The translations under genes were made by a program, and so were the position numbers. Below, piece by piece: positions 33,200 through 41,899 of a stretch of DNA of 64,000 bases; the first letter of the stretch is position 1, and every line of letters starts with the position of its first letter. Origin of the DNA: Sphingomonas trueperi (GTDB taxonomy: Bacteria; Pseudomonadota; Alphaproteobacteria; Sphingomonadales; Sphingomonadaceae); contig NZ_JAATJB010000013.1 of the NCBI RefSeq assembly GCF_011927635.1, forward strand, positions 62,001-126,000, given 5' to 3'. The notes beneath the pieces were generated by a model, which was given only the letters and a program-made list of their open reading frames with translations, did not search any database and was not told where the DNA came from.

Positions 33200-35191
33200 C
33201 TAGAGATCCATGCCGTCATTGGGATCGAGCGAGACCTGACGCGCCACGCCGGTCATCTGCCGGCGCAGCGCCTGACGCTGGCGGGCGACATCTTCGGGCT
33301 CCTCGTCGAGCATGATCGCGAACTCCTCCGCCGGTTTCTGGTCAGTCGTCTCCTTGACGATGGCGACATGGTCCGGAAGCTCGGGTTCGCGGCGCAGGCC
33401 GCTATTGGCCTGGTCGCCCTGCGCCTTCTCCATCTCGGCCAGCAGCGCCGTGTTCGGCTTCTGTGGGACAAGCGTCGACCAGCCGTCAGCGCGGGATGTG
33501 CGCCCGGACCTCTGCGGATCGGGCGGGGACAGCACGCGTTCCTTGAACCGGGCATCCTCGTAGTAGCGTGCCTTCTTGGCCCGGATCGGCGCGGTGCCGG
33601 CGACCATGACGATCTCGTCTGCGGGCGGGAGCTGCATCACCTCGCCGGGGGTGAGCAGCGGGCGGGCAGTTTCCGAGCGTGAGACCATGAGGTGGCCGAG
33701 CCAGGGCGAAAGCCGGTGCCCGGCATAGTTTCTCATCGCCTTCATCTCGGTCGCGGTGCCGAGCGCATCGGAGACGCGCTTCGCGGTCCGTTCGTCGTTG
33801 GTCGCGAAGCTGACCCGGACATGGCAGTTGTCGAGGATCGAGTTGTTCGCCCCGTAAGCCTTCTCGATCTGGTTCAGCGACTGCGCGATCAGAAAGCTCT
33901 TGATGCCGTAGCCCGCCATGAAGGCCAGCGCGGACTCGAAGAAGTCGAGGCGGCCAAGCGCCGGAAACTCGTCGAGCATCATCAGCACGCGATGCTTGCG
34001 TTCCTTGGCGTGCATGTCCTCGGTCAGGCGCCGACCGATCTGGTTCAACACGAGGCGGATGAGCGGCTTGGTCCGCGAGATGTCGGATGGCGGCACCACG
34101 AGGTAGAGCGTCGCCGGCCGCGGATCAGCGATCAGATCAGCGATGCGCCAGTCGCAGCGCCGCGTCACCTGAGCGACCACGGGATCGCGATAGAGGCCGA
34201 GAAACGACATGGCGGTCGAGAGCACGCCGGAGCGCTCGTTGTCGGATTTGTTCAACAGCTCGCGCGCCGTGGACGCGACCACGGGATGCGGCCCGGCTTC
34301 GCCGAGGTGCGGCGTTGTCATCATCGCCTTTAGCGTGGTTTCGATCGGCCGCTTTGGATCCGAGAGGAAGCCTGCGACGCCGGCGAGCGTCTTGTCCGCC
34401 TCGGCGTAGAGGACATGCAGGATCGCGCCGACCAGCAGCGAGTGGCTGGTCTTCTCCCAGTGATTGCGCTTGTCGAGCGAACCTTCCGGATCGACCAGCA
34501 CGTCGGCGACGTTCTGGACGTCACGGACTTCCCAATCGCCGCGGCGCACCTCGAGCAGCGGATTGTAGGCGGCGGATTTCGGGTTGGTCGGATCGAACAA
34601 CATCACGCGGCCATGCTTAGCCCGGAAGCCGGCGGTGAGCTGCCAGTTCTCGCCCTTGATGTCGTGGACGATGACCGAGCCCGGCCAGGTCAGCAACGAC
34701 GGCACGACCAGGCCGACACCCTTGCCGGAGCGCGTCGGCGCGAAGCACAGCACATGCTCCGGCCCGTCATGGCGCAGATAGTCGCGGTCCAGCTTGCCCA
34801 GCACTACGCCATCCGGGCCAAGCAGCCCGGCCGCCTTCACCTCTCCCTTCTCGGCCCAGCGCGCCGAGCCATAGGTCTCGGCATTCTTCGCTTCCCGCGC
34901 GCGCCAGACGGACATGCCGATGGCGACCGCGATCGAGACGAACCCGCCCGACGCTGCGATGAAGGCGCCCTTGGTGAAAATCTCCGGCGCATAGGCGTCG
35001 TAGGAGAACCACCAGGCGAAGAAGGCAGGGGGGAAGTAGACCGGCATTCCTAGTAGCTTGAACCACGGCGCTCCAAGCTGCGCCTGAAAGCCAAGCTGCC
35101 AGGCGACATACTGCGTCGCCGACCAGGTCGTGATCAGCACGATCAGGAAGACGATGGTGATCTGGCCCCAGAGGATTTTGGTCGCGGACAT
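33200..35191 (-). CDS. traG: Type IV coupling protein TraG (VirD4-like)
   Basis: A 663-residue coupling ATPase that brings the relaxosome to the mating channel. Two N-terminal membrane helices precede Walker A (FAPTRSGKGVGLVVPSLL) and Walker B (VLMMLDEFPALGRLDF). ATG 35191 has AAGGAG upstream; the longer frame is rejected. It lies directly downstream of the relaxase gene. Confidence 0.95.
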   Translation of the reverse strand: MSATKILWGQITIVFLIVLITTWSATQYVAWQLGFQAQLGAPWFKLLGMPVYFPPAFFAWWFSYDAYAPEIFTKGAFIAASGGFVSIAVAIGMSVWRAREAKNAETYGSARWAEKGEVKAAGLLGPDGVVLGKLDRDYLRHDGPEHVLCFAPTRSGKGVGLVVPSLLTWPGSVIVHDIKGENWQLTAGFRAKHGRVMLFDPTNPKSAAYNPLLEVRRGDWEVRDVQNVADVLVDPEGSLDKRNHWEKTSHSLLVGAILHVLYAEADKTLAGVAGFLSDPKRPIETTLKAMMTTPHLGEAGPHPVVASTARELLNKSDNERSGVLSTAMSFLGLYRDPVVAQVTRRCDWRIADLIADPRPATLYLVVPPSDISRTKPLIRLVLNQIGRRLTEDMHAKERKHRVLMMLDEFPALGRLDFFESALAFMAGYGIKSFLIAQSLNQIEKAYGANNSILDNCHVRVSFATNDERTAKRVSDALGTATEMKAMRNYAGHRLSPWLGHLMVSRSETARPLLTPGEVMQLPPADEIVMVAGTAPIRAKKARYYEDARFKERVLSPPDPQRSGRTSRADGWSTLVPQKPNTALLAEMEKAQGDQANSGLRREPELPDHVAIVKETTDQKPAEEFAIMLDEEPEDVARQRQALRRQMTGVARQVSLDPNDGMDL

Positions 35192-35223
35192 CAGCGTTGC
35201 TCCTTTCTTCTTCTTGCTGGTGG

Positions 35224-36978
35224 CTAAAGGCCGAGGTCGCGCTTGCGCCCCAGGCTCCACTCGATGCCACCGCCATCGCGGGCGACGCCTGCGATGTGCT
35301 GGCCGAGTTTGCGTTCGATCTCGCGCGACCAGGGCACGAGCTGGAAGCCGAGCCCATTGTCGATCATGGCGAAGCGGCCCGAGGAGAGCGTCAGGCGCTG
35401 GCGATAGATCCCCGAGACATGCTCGCCGGCCGCGGCCTTGACATGCAGCATCCCAGTCTCGGCCGACAGCTTCTCGCCAACGGCGTCCAGTTCGCGCCGG
35501 CGCAGCGTGTTGAGGAGATCGCGCTGGAGGATAATGCGCTGACCCTGGCGGCGGCCGAGTCCTTCGTCAGCGAGATGTTCGGCGCGGGCCTGCATGGCGT
35601 CGCGCGCCGCGCGGCCGAACCCACCCATGGAGAGCGGCATCTGTTCGCGCTCGACCAGACGATGGTCTAGCCAGGTGGCGCCCGGCGCGGTGACCTGGGT
35701 GCGAAGATCGAGATCGGAACGGGTGGCGAGCACCAGCGTCGGTCGCTGGTCCTCCGACCCACCGAAGCGCCGAACCTCGACGATGCCACCGGCAGGCGGC
35801 GCGTGCTCGAAGGCTTCGATGCCGCGAAAGCGAACATGGTGGGCGCGGCCGTCGGTGCCGTCGATCACGGCATAGGCTTCGCCGGTCAGTTCGTCGTGGA
35901 GGCCCTTGTCGACCAGTCGGCCGATGATCGGCGAGCCAGGTTCGCCCTCGATGACATAGTCGGCGACGCCGCGATCCTGGCCGCGCTCGGTGAAGGCGCG
36001 GTGCATGGTCTTGATGATGTCGCCGCGGATGCCGATGTCGCGAAGATGGCGTTCGGCTTCCAGCCCCACCAACCATTCTCCGGGACCGGCCGACGTGGCG
36101 AGCCCCATCTTCTCCAGATGCTGGAGGCGGCCGATCATCAGCCGTCGGGTCTCGGGATCGGCGGGGCCGCGTGCCTCAGGACGCAGGTCGATGGCGCCGA
36201 CATCGTCGGCGTGGCCGTGGATCTCGACATCGAGTCGCGTCCAGCGTTCCGCGGTGACTTCCTTCTCCAGGGCGTTGCGGATTTCGTGCTCGGGCTTGGG
36301 GCCAAGCTCGATCGACACCAGATCCTCGGCGCGCGAGCGAAGGCCCCGGCTGATGTAGTCGCGCGAGATCACGAGATCGGCGCCGGCCTCATCCACGCCG
36401 CGCACGAGCAGATGGACGTGCGGATTGTCGGTATTCCAGTGATCGACGGCGACCCAGTCGAGCCGCGTCCCCAGATCGGCTTCCATCTGCTGTGCGAGGT
36501 CGCGCGTGAAGGCCTTGAGGTCGGTCATCTCGGCGTCCTCCGGCGAGACGATGAAGCGGAAATGATGCCGGTCGTCCTTGCAGCGGTCGGCAAAGGCGAG
36601 GTCGTCGGTGCGATCGGAGCCGGCGTCGAACATGACGCCCTTTTCTCCGTCCCGGCCGACACCCTCGCGCTTGAGGTAGGAGAGATGGGCTGACAGCGGC
36701 GCCGAGCGGAAGGACCGGCCCTGGTGGCGCACGACGCGCGCCTTGACGACGACGCGGCGGGACGATGAGAACAGGCGGCTGCGGCTGAAACTGCCGCGTC
36801 CCCGGCCGAAGGTCGAGCGGCCATAGCCGGACGCGCGTCTACCTGACGTCGGGGCGCCGGTATGCCCCGCCTTCTTCGCGGCCCGGAGCACCTGGTTGAG
36901 GAAGCTCTTCGCCTTGGGTGCGCGCGTGGTTTTGATGCGGCCAGGCCGGACCCGAAAATCGCTGTCGCCCTCGCTCAT
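35224..36978 (-). CDS. Relaxase of the DUF3363/VirD2 type
   Basis: A 584-residue protein that should nick oriT and pilot the DNA. The basic N-terminus is followed by the relaxase domain with RHHFRFIVSPEDA and the metal-binding HxH in VDHWNTDNPHVHLLVRG. The DUF3363 region makes up the C-terminal half. This type is the RlxS-like relaxase of alphaproteobacterial ICEs. It is encoded just before traG. The 247-base gap upstream is the natural place for oriT. Confidence 0.9.
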   Translation of the reverse strand: MSEGDSDFRVRPGRIKTTRAPKAKSFLNQVLRAAKKAGHTGAPTSGRRASGYGRSTFGRGRGSFSRSRLFSSSRRVVVKARVVRHQGRSFRSAPLSAHLSYLKREGVGRDGEKGVMFDAGSDRTDDLAFADRCKDDRHHFRFIVSPEDAEMTDLKAFTRDLAQQMEADLGTRLDWVAVDHWNTDNPHVHLLVRGVDEAGADLVISRDYISRGLRSRAEDLVSIELGPKPEHEIRNALEKEVTAERWTRLDVEIHGHADDVGAIDLRPEARGPADPETRRLMIGRLQHLEKMGLATSAGPGEWLVGLEAERHLRDIGIRGDIIKTMHRAFTERGQDRGVADYVIEGEPGSPIIGRLVDKGLHDELTGEAYAVIDGTDGRAHHVRFRGIEAFEHAPPAGGIVEVRRFGGSEDQRPTLVLATRSDLDLRTQVTAPGATWLDHRLVEREQMPLSMGGFGRAARDAMQARAEHLADEGLGRRQGQRIILQRDLLNTLRRRELDAVGEKLSAETGMLHVKAAAGEHVSGIYRQRLTLSSGRFAMIDNGLGFQLVPWSREIERKLGQHIAGVARDGGGIEWSLGRKRDLGL

Positions 36979-37225
36979 GCTGAAGCTCCGGACAGCGGCA
37001 ATTCAGGGCCGTGCATACGGAGGCCTTGAAATACTTCACAAAAACCGGGCTTCATGCCCGCGACCGACCGCCATGCACGCCAAAACGCAAGCCTCCTCAG
37101 AGGCTTACAGCGTTTCGGGCATGCGCTTTTATCTCGCCGTCTGTTGGTCGTGTTTCCCTGCCAGCTCCATCCTCCCGCCCAACCTGACCGGAAGCCCGCT
37201 ACACCGCGCCAGAGTGCGAATGCCA
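36979..37225. other. Candidate oriT region upstream of relaxase
   Basis: A 247-base non-coding gap between the lytic transglycosylase stop and the relaxase start. It contains the inverted repeat AAGCCTC-CTCA-GAGGCTT (37089-37106) and a shorter GGGC-TTCAT-GCCC. It may hold oriT and the relaxase promoter. The assignment is by position and dyads only. Confidence 0.4.
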
Positions 37226-38002
37226 TCATTGCGGCTGTCCCACACGATTGCGGGCGACGAACAGGCCGCCCGACTGCGGGACGATGGCGGAGACATCGCG
37301 CGTGATCGTCACTGTCTGCGCAACGTCCCGAGCACCGTCGCGCTGCACAGGATCGGCCGCCGCTGTGCGCTCCGGCTGCGCGATGAACAGTGGTGCGCGC
37401 GTCCAGGCTTGCGGATCGGCGGCGGCAACGATGGTCGCCGGAGCGGTCAGGTCACCGCCGCCGAAGATAGGGAGGAGCGCGGCCATATAGGCGCGTGTCT
37501 CCGCCGGTAAGGGACGGCCGGCGAGATACTCCTCATATCGGCCGGGTCCCGCATTGTAGGCGGCAAGAAAGCCGGGAGAGCCATACCGGTCGTGCATTTC
37601 ACGCAGGTACGCCGCGCCCGCCAGCATGTTGTCGCGCGGATTGAAGGGGTCCGTGCCGAGCGAATGACGGACGCGCAGCTCCGCCCAGGTCGCCGGCATA
37701 ATCTGCATCAGGCCCATCGCGCCCTTCGGCGAAATAGCGCGAAGGTCATTTGCGCTTTCGACACGCATGACCGCCCGGATCCAGGCCGCTGGAATGCCGA
37801 ACCGTTGTGCGGCTTCCGTGATGTAGGCTGCATAGGGATCGGCCGGGCGTGGACGTTCCACCGGCGCGCTCTGCGCCAGCGTCACGGCCGTTGGCACGGG
37901 GACGAGAGACAGGCCGGTAAGGAGAAGGAGACCCGCGTGCCGGGCGGCGCGATGACGCCCGGCAGCAGTGACATTGAAGCTAAATGGGACCGGCCAGCGC
38001 AT
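37226..38002 (-). CDS. Lytic transglycosylase (conjugation-associated)
   Basis: A 258-residue exported enzyme that opens peptidoglycan for the mating channel. After a signal-like helix, the SLT domain shows AAWIRAVMRVESANDLRAIS with the catalytic Glu, PKGAMGLMQIMPATW and FLAAYNAGPGRYEEY. ATG 38002 follows the DUF736 stop by four bases; the longer frame is read-through and is rejected. Confidence 0.92.
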   Translation of the reverse strand: MRWPVPFSFNVTAAGRHRAARHAGLLLLTGLSLVPVPTAVTLAQSAPVERPRPADPYAAYITEAAQRFGIPAAWIRAVMRVESANDLRAISPKGAMGLMQIMPATWAELRVRHSLGTDPFNPRDNMLAGAAYLREMHDRYGSPGFLAAYNAGPGRYEEYLAGRPLPAETRAYMAALLPIFGGGDLTAPATIVAAADPQAWTRAPLFIAQPERTAAADPVQRDGARDVAQTVTITRDVSAIVPQSGGLFVARNRVGQPQ

Positions 38003-38006
38003 CGGC

Positions 38007-38342
38007 TCAATCCCGCTCGGCACGCTTGGGCGGGCGGTTCCAGTGCAACCCCCAGACGGTCTTGTCGTCGCCCGACTGGAACAGATTGGCGCGGATCGGC
38101 TGCGTGAAGACGGGATCGTCGAGCTGCAAAGAGACATAGTCGCCGGCACGTTCGCCAGTGCGTTTCCAGCCGGCGCCGACCTCTGGGCCGTCCTCGTCGC
38201 GAAGATGGATGCGATAGTCGGGCGCGTTCTCGGCGTCGGACAGCTCAGCCGGAACGACCGTCAGCTCGATGTCGAGAGAGAGGGTGCGGATACGGCCGGA
38301 ATAGCCCGACTTCGTGCGGGTGAATTCTCCGATCTGGGGCAT
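38007..38342 (-). CDS. DUF736 protein
   Basis: A 111-residue ICE backbone protein with the DUF736 pattern: IGEFTRTKSGYSGRIRTL, APDYRIH, GAGWKRTGERAGDYVSLQLD and the end PIRANLFQS. Function unknown. A second, diverged copy lies at 43.6 kb. It belongs to the operon running from the excisionase-like gene to the relaxase. Confidence 0.85.
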   Translation of the reverse strand: MPQIGEFTRTKSGYSGRIRTLSLDIELTVVPAELSDAENAPDYRIHLRDEDGPEVGAGWKRTGERAGDYVSLQLDDPVFTQPIRANLFQSGDDKTVWGLHWNRPPKRAERD

Positions 38343-38389
38343 GGGACGGCTCCTTTGCGATGCGGTGGAGGACGGGATGGACGCGCGCG

Positions 38390-38935
38390 TCACCGCGTTG
38401 GCGCGCGCCATTCGAAGCGGCCTTTGCCGTCTTCATCGGTGTAGAGAGGCGTCGCCCGACCGAGGATCATGTCGGTCGAGACGGGACCGAAGTAGCGGCC
38501 GTCGAGGCTGTCGCGGACCTGCCAGTTCATCAGGAAAATCTCGCCAACTCCGAGCAGCCGGCAGCCTTGCCAACTCGGCAAGGGGCGGCCCGATCGATCG
38601 CGCTCGAGCGCCTCGGCCATGTCCACGCCGTTGACCGAAACCATGCGGCCTGTGCGACAGACGCGCTGCCCGGCAACGCCGGCGACGCGCTTCATCAGCG
38701 GCACACCGCGCGGCAGGTAACCGCGATCGGCCAGGAAGGTCGCGAGCGGTTCGGGCGCATCGACGGCGACAAGGTCGGTGACTTCCGGAAGATGATCGGG
38801 ATCGATCGTGTAAAGGCCAATTGGCACGCTCGCGGACGCGTTCCAGATGAGTTTGAGCGGCAGCGGGAGGACGGCTGCGATGACGAGCCCCATCGCCGCG
38901 AAATACGTCGCCATGACATAGCCGAAGCGGCTCAT
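38390..38935 (-). CDS. traF: TraF-type S26 signal peptidase
   Basis: A 181-residue membrane serine peptidase that processes the conjugative pilin. It has an N-terminal helix, the nucleophile region NASASVPIGLY, and the lysine in VPLMKRVAGVAGQRV. The short C-terminal domain is typical of TraF. Its start overlaps the DUF2840 stop by four bases. Confidence 0.9.
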   Translation of the reverse strand: MSRFGYVMATYFAAMGLVIAAVLPLPLKLIWNASASVPIGLYTIDPDHLPEVTDLVAVDAPEPLATFLADRGYLPRGVPLMKRVAGVAGQRVCRTGRMVSVNGVDMAEALERDRSGRPLPSWQGCRLLGVGEIFLMNWQVRDSLDGRYFGPVSTDMILGRATPLYTDEDGKGRFEWRAPTR

Positions 38936-39450
38936 GGCTCGGCCCTCCTGCGCAGAAGGAAGGCGCGATGCTGCTCGGCGCTGTAGGCGCGCGGCTCTTC
39001 GCCAGCGGTCAGGCGGTTGTGGACGTGGCGCCAGTGATCAGACGATACATCTGCCGGATCGACACCGATCGACTCGATCGCGTCGACCGCCTGCAGCACC
39101 CGCTCGACCTTGGGCCAACCTTCAATCTTCAGCAGGATGTCGCCACCGGGCCGCACGAAGGGCAGCGTCTGGAACGGCTCGCCGGTCCCGACAGCGCGCA
39201 AGATGTCGATGCGCGAGATGATCGTGCCGAACTCGTTCGACGCCCAGCGGACGAAGGCGAAAGTGCTGTTTGGCGCAAAGCCTATGACACGGCGGCGGCG
39301 ATCGAGGATCTGCTCGTGGATGTCGCAGCCGAACCGGATCCAGTTCTCGATCTTCTTCTCGATCCAGGTCAGCTCGACCAGTGTTGTGGACAGCGGCGGG
39401 CTGGCCGGCGCAGCGCTGCTGCGCACGCGGGGGGCCGCGATGCCGGTCAT
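38932..39450 (-). CDS. DUF2840 protein
   Basis: A 172-residue protein with the DUF2840 core VELTWIEKKIENWIRFG then RRRVIGFAPNSTFAFVRWASNEFGT. Always found in this ICE family between parA and traF. Function unknown. It overlaps both neighbours by four bases. Confidence 0.85.
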   Translation of the reverse strand: MTGIAAPRVRSSAAPASPPLSTTLVELTWIEKKIENWIRFGCDIHEQILDRRRRVIGFAPNSTFAFVRWASNEFGTIISRIDILRAVGTGEPFQTLPFVRPGGDILLKIEGWPKVERVLQAVDAIESIGVDPADVSSDHWRHVHNRLTAGEEPRAYSAEQHRAFLLRRRAEP

Positions 39451-39701
39451 GACGGGTCTCCCGCGATGGTGGGGAATTCACGCGCGAGCAGCTCGCGCAG
39501 CATGTCGGCGACGGTGACGCCGCGCTGGAAGGCGGCGATCTTGATGCGCCCGCGCAGATCCGATGTGATGTCGATAGTCAGTCGAGCGCTATAACCGCCA
39601 TCGGCCGAGGCGCGTGTGGAGGGCGCGTCGGAGGCCTTAATCCAGCTTTCGGGGTCGGCGGGACGCGCGGCGAAACTGCGCTTCGGGGATCGCTCGCTCA
39701 T
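39447..39701 (-). CDS. Ribbon-helix-helix protein next to ParA
   Basis: An 84-residue protein. A disordered N-terminus precedes a ribbon-helix-helix motif (YSARLTIDITSDLRGRIKIA, VADMLRELLAREF). A small DNA-binding partner next to ParA suggests a ParG-like centromere-binding or regulatory role; this is inferred from position. Confidence 0.75.
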   Translation of the reverse strand: MSERSPKRSFAARPADPESWIKASDAPSTRASADGGYSARLTIDITSDLRGRIKIAAFQRGVTVADMLRELLAREFPTIAGDPS

Positions 39702-40336
39702 GGCGCGATCCTCCCGACCTCGGCGCAGAGCGCGGCGATTTCACGGGCGGCGGGGCTGTCCTCATCCACTTCGGAAACGAGGCGGCCAGATTGCGCGGCG
39801 TCCGCGAAGGCAACGCGCTGGCCGACGGTGGCGGCGAGCACCGGCGGGTCGTGATCGGCCAGGGTATCAGCCGTCGCGCGGGCGATGACGGTGCGCGCGC
39901 CACAGCGGTTCAGCACGAAGCGGGCGATGAGTTGCGGGCGATAGATGCGCGCCTCGCTGAGCAGCGATAACATCTCGGCCGAGGCCCAGCCGTCGAACGG
40001 CGACGGCTGCACCGGGATCAGCACCAGGTCGGCGGCGAGCAGCGCCGAGCGCATCAGCCCGGCGACACGCGGCGGACCGTCGATGACGATGTGATCGGCG
40101 TCGCGCGCCAGCTCCGGGGCCTCGCGATGCAGTGTGTCGCGCGCTAGACCGACGACGCCGAAGAGCCTCGGAAGCGCTTCGCGAGCGCGCTGCTGCGACC
40201 AGTCCAGCGCGGAGCCTTGTGGATCGGCGTCGATCAGCGTGACGCGCTTCCCCTTGGCGACCCATTCGCCGGCGAGATGCAGGGCCAGCGTCGTCTTGCC
40301 GACGCCGCCCTTTTGATTGAGGAGCGCGACGATCAT
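39698..40336 (-). CDS. parA: ParA-type partition ATPase
   Basis: A 212-residue MinD/ParA ATPase with deviant Walker A NQKGGVGKTTLALHL and VIDGPPRVAGL as the Walker B/A' region. It should stabilise the excised circular form together with RepA. It overlaps both neighbours by four bases. Confidence 0.92.
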   Translation of the reverse strand: MIVALLNQKGGVGKTTLALHLAGEWVAKGKRVTLIDADPQGSALDWSQQRAREALPRLFGVVGLARDTLHREAPELARDADHIVIDGPPRVAGLMRSALLAADLVLIPVQPSPFDGWASAEMLSLLSEARIYRPQLIARFVLNRCGARTVIARATADTLADHDPPVLAATVGQRVAFADAAQSGRLVSEVDEDSPAAREIAALCAEVGRIAP

Positions 40337-41457
40337 TCCGACTCTCCCGATGCTGGATCGAGAGGGAGTCGCGGCGTGCTAGAAGTATCGGTGCGCGTGC
40401 CTTTCGACAGCGTCCCGGATGTCTTTTCGGGACGGTCGGCGATGTTTTCCACATCGGGCGCGTGTCTTCTAAAGTTAGATTCTTGGTTAGACTCTAAGTT
40501 AAGGGCGAGATTTCGGTTTTGTTTTCCGGGATTTAACCCCTGTTTGGGTTCCTGATAGCACGAGCGTGTGGTTCCCGATGGCACGATAGTCCGGGTTCCC
40601 GATAGCACGAGGCCGTCCACAGCTTGTCCACAGGGCGCTGACGGTTCGAAGGCGAGCAGCACTCGGCCGCCGAGCTCGACCTCGATGAACAGCGTATAGC
40701 CGGGCAGCGGCTGGCGGCGGATGATGTCGCGCAGCTCGAAGGCAAAGCGTTTGAAAGGGGAGAGGCTTCCGGATTTTTGATAGAGATGGCGGAAGTCGAA
40801 ACGCCAGCCGGCGCGCTGTCGACCGCCGTGTTTGCGCACCAGACGGTAGAGCCAGCGGTCGAGGCCGCCGGTGAGATCGAAATAGGCCCGATCGATGGTG
40901 AGCACGAGCGCATCATCGAGGACGGCGCGGTAGAACCAGTCGGGCACGATCAGCTCGATACCGGCCGGCTTGCCAAAGCGGTCAGTTCGTTCCTGCCATT
41001 CGTTGATCCAGGAGAACCGATGCCGGCGACCTTCGGCCGGCTGGCGGATCGACGTGGCGACGGTCGTCGACTGGAGCCGGTCAAGGGCGGCCTTCAGCCG
41101 CTGGTAGTCACGCAGGCTGACGCCGCGGCCGATGAAGTTCAAAATCTCGTAGGGCGTCGCCGCCATCAGGCGCGACGTGAGCAAACCGGCGTCGCGCGCC
41201 TCGACGATCTGACTTGCCGCCCAGATCAGGATGTCGGCGTCCCAGATGGTGGCCATGCCATGATCGGCCACTGCCTCGACGCGGATCGACACGTCGCCGG
41301 CGACGAAGTCGATCGGCGCCGTGCGATGGGATTTGGAGAGGGAGAAGAACGGATAGGCCATGAGATCCTGCGCGTCGCGCGGCGCGAAGTCGCCGGGGAG
41401 CGCGTGGAACAGATCGAGCTGTCCGCGCTCCGAGATTGGGCGATGTCGCGCCGTCAT
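40333..41457 (-). CDS. repA: Replication initiator RepA
   Basis: A 374-residue RPA-family initiator. The N-terminal half shows MAYPFFSLSKSHRTAPIDFV and ILIWAASQIVEARDAGL. The winged-helix region contains FDLTGGLDRWLYRLVRKHGG, SPFKRFAFELRDIIRRQPLP. ATG 41457 is the family start. The last 90 residues are low in similarity, and their DNA carries iteron-like repeats, a DnaA box and an AT-rich block. With ParA this indicates that the excised ICE can replicate on its own for a time. Confidence 0.9.
   Translation of the reverse strand: MTARHRPISERGQLDLFHALPGDFAPRDAQDLMAYPFFSLSKSHRTAPIDFVAGDVSIRVEAVADHGMATIWDADILIWAASQIVEARDAGLLTSRLMAATPYEILNFIGRGVSLRDYQRLKAALDRLQSTTVATSIRQPAEGRRHRFSWINEWQERTDRFGKPAGIELIVPDWFYRAVLDDALVLTIDRAYFDLTGGLDRWLYRLVRKHGGRQRAGWRFDFRHLYQKSGSLSPFKRFAFELRDIIRRQPLPGYTLFIEVELGGRVLLAFEPSAPCGQAVDGLVLSGTRTIVPSGTTRSCYQEPKQGLNPGKQNRNLALNLESNQESNFRRHAPDVENIADRPEKTSGTLSKGTRTDTSSTPRLPLDPASGESE
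40470..40632. other. Candidate replication origin inside repA 3' end
   Basis: Three direct repeats of GGGTTCC(C/T)GATAGCACGA start at 40546, 40569 (first base T, one internal change) and 40593, at 23-24 bp spacing as iterons have. A DnaA box TTGTCCACA lies at 40624-40632. On the other side 40472-40540 is clearly AT-richer than its surroundings. Iterons, DnaA box and AT-rich block together form an oriV-like arrangement. Confidence 0.65.
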
Positions 41458-41476
41458 TGAAAGGAAGCCCGAGCGG

Positions 41477-41758
41477 TCAGCGCGCGAAACGGCTGGCGTG
41501 CGCGGACGGCGCGGTCTCTTGGCGTTTAGCGGGCAGCACAGCGCCGCGCGGATCGGAGGTCGAGGTGACCGCGCCGCGTTCGGTCCAGGCCTGCAGATCA
41601 TCGACCGCGTAGACGACACGGCCGCCGAGCTTGCGATAGGAGGGGCCGGTCCCGTAAGTGCGGTGCTTCTCCAAAGTGCGGGCAGACAAGCCCAGGAAGT
41701 GCGCGGCTTCCTTGGTGCGTAGAAAGCGCGGCGGCAATGCGCTGAGATTGGGTGTCAT
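41477..41758 (-). CDS. RdfS-like excisionase (HTH_17)
   Basis: A 93-residue DNA-binding protein: FLRTKEAAHFLGLSARTLEKHRTYGTGP then RKLGGRVVYAVDDLQAWTERG. It is the excisionase/regulator that in ICEMlSym-type elements (RdfS) directs excision and heads the transfer operon. Here it likewise precedes repA, parA, traF and the relaxase. It should be the target of the FseA-like activator upstream. Confidence 0.8.
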   Translation of the reverse strand: MTPNLSALPPRFLRTKEAAHFLGLSARTLEKHRTYGTGPSYRKLGGRVVYAVDDLQAWTERGAVTSTSDPRGAVLPAKRQETAPSAHASRFAR

Positions 41759-41899
41759 GATCGGGCCTCCGTGGTGTCCGTGGGGGCCGCTGGCGTTAAG
41801 CGGCTGACGAAGGCCACGATGGCGAAGGGAAACCGGCGAGTTGCAGCGGGATTTTGGGAGGTACTAAATCCCCACACCAAGGAGACGCGTGCGATCCGA

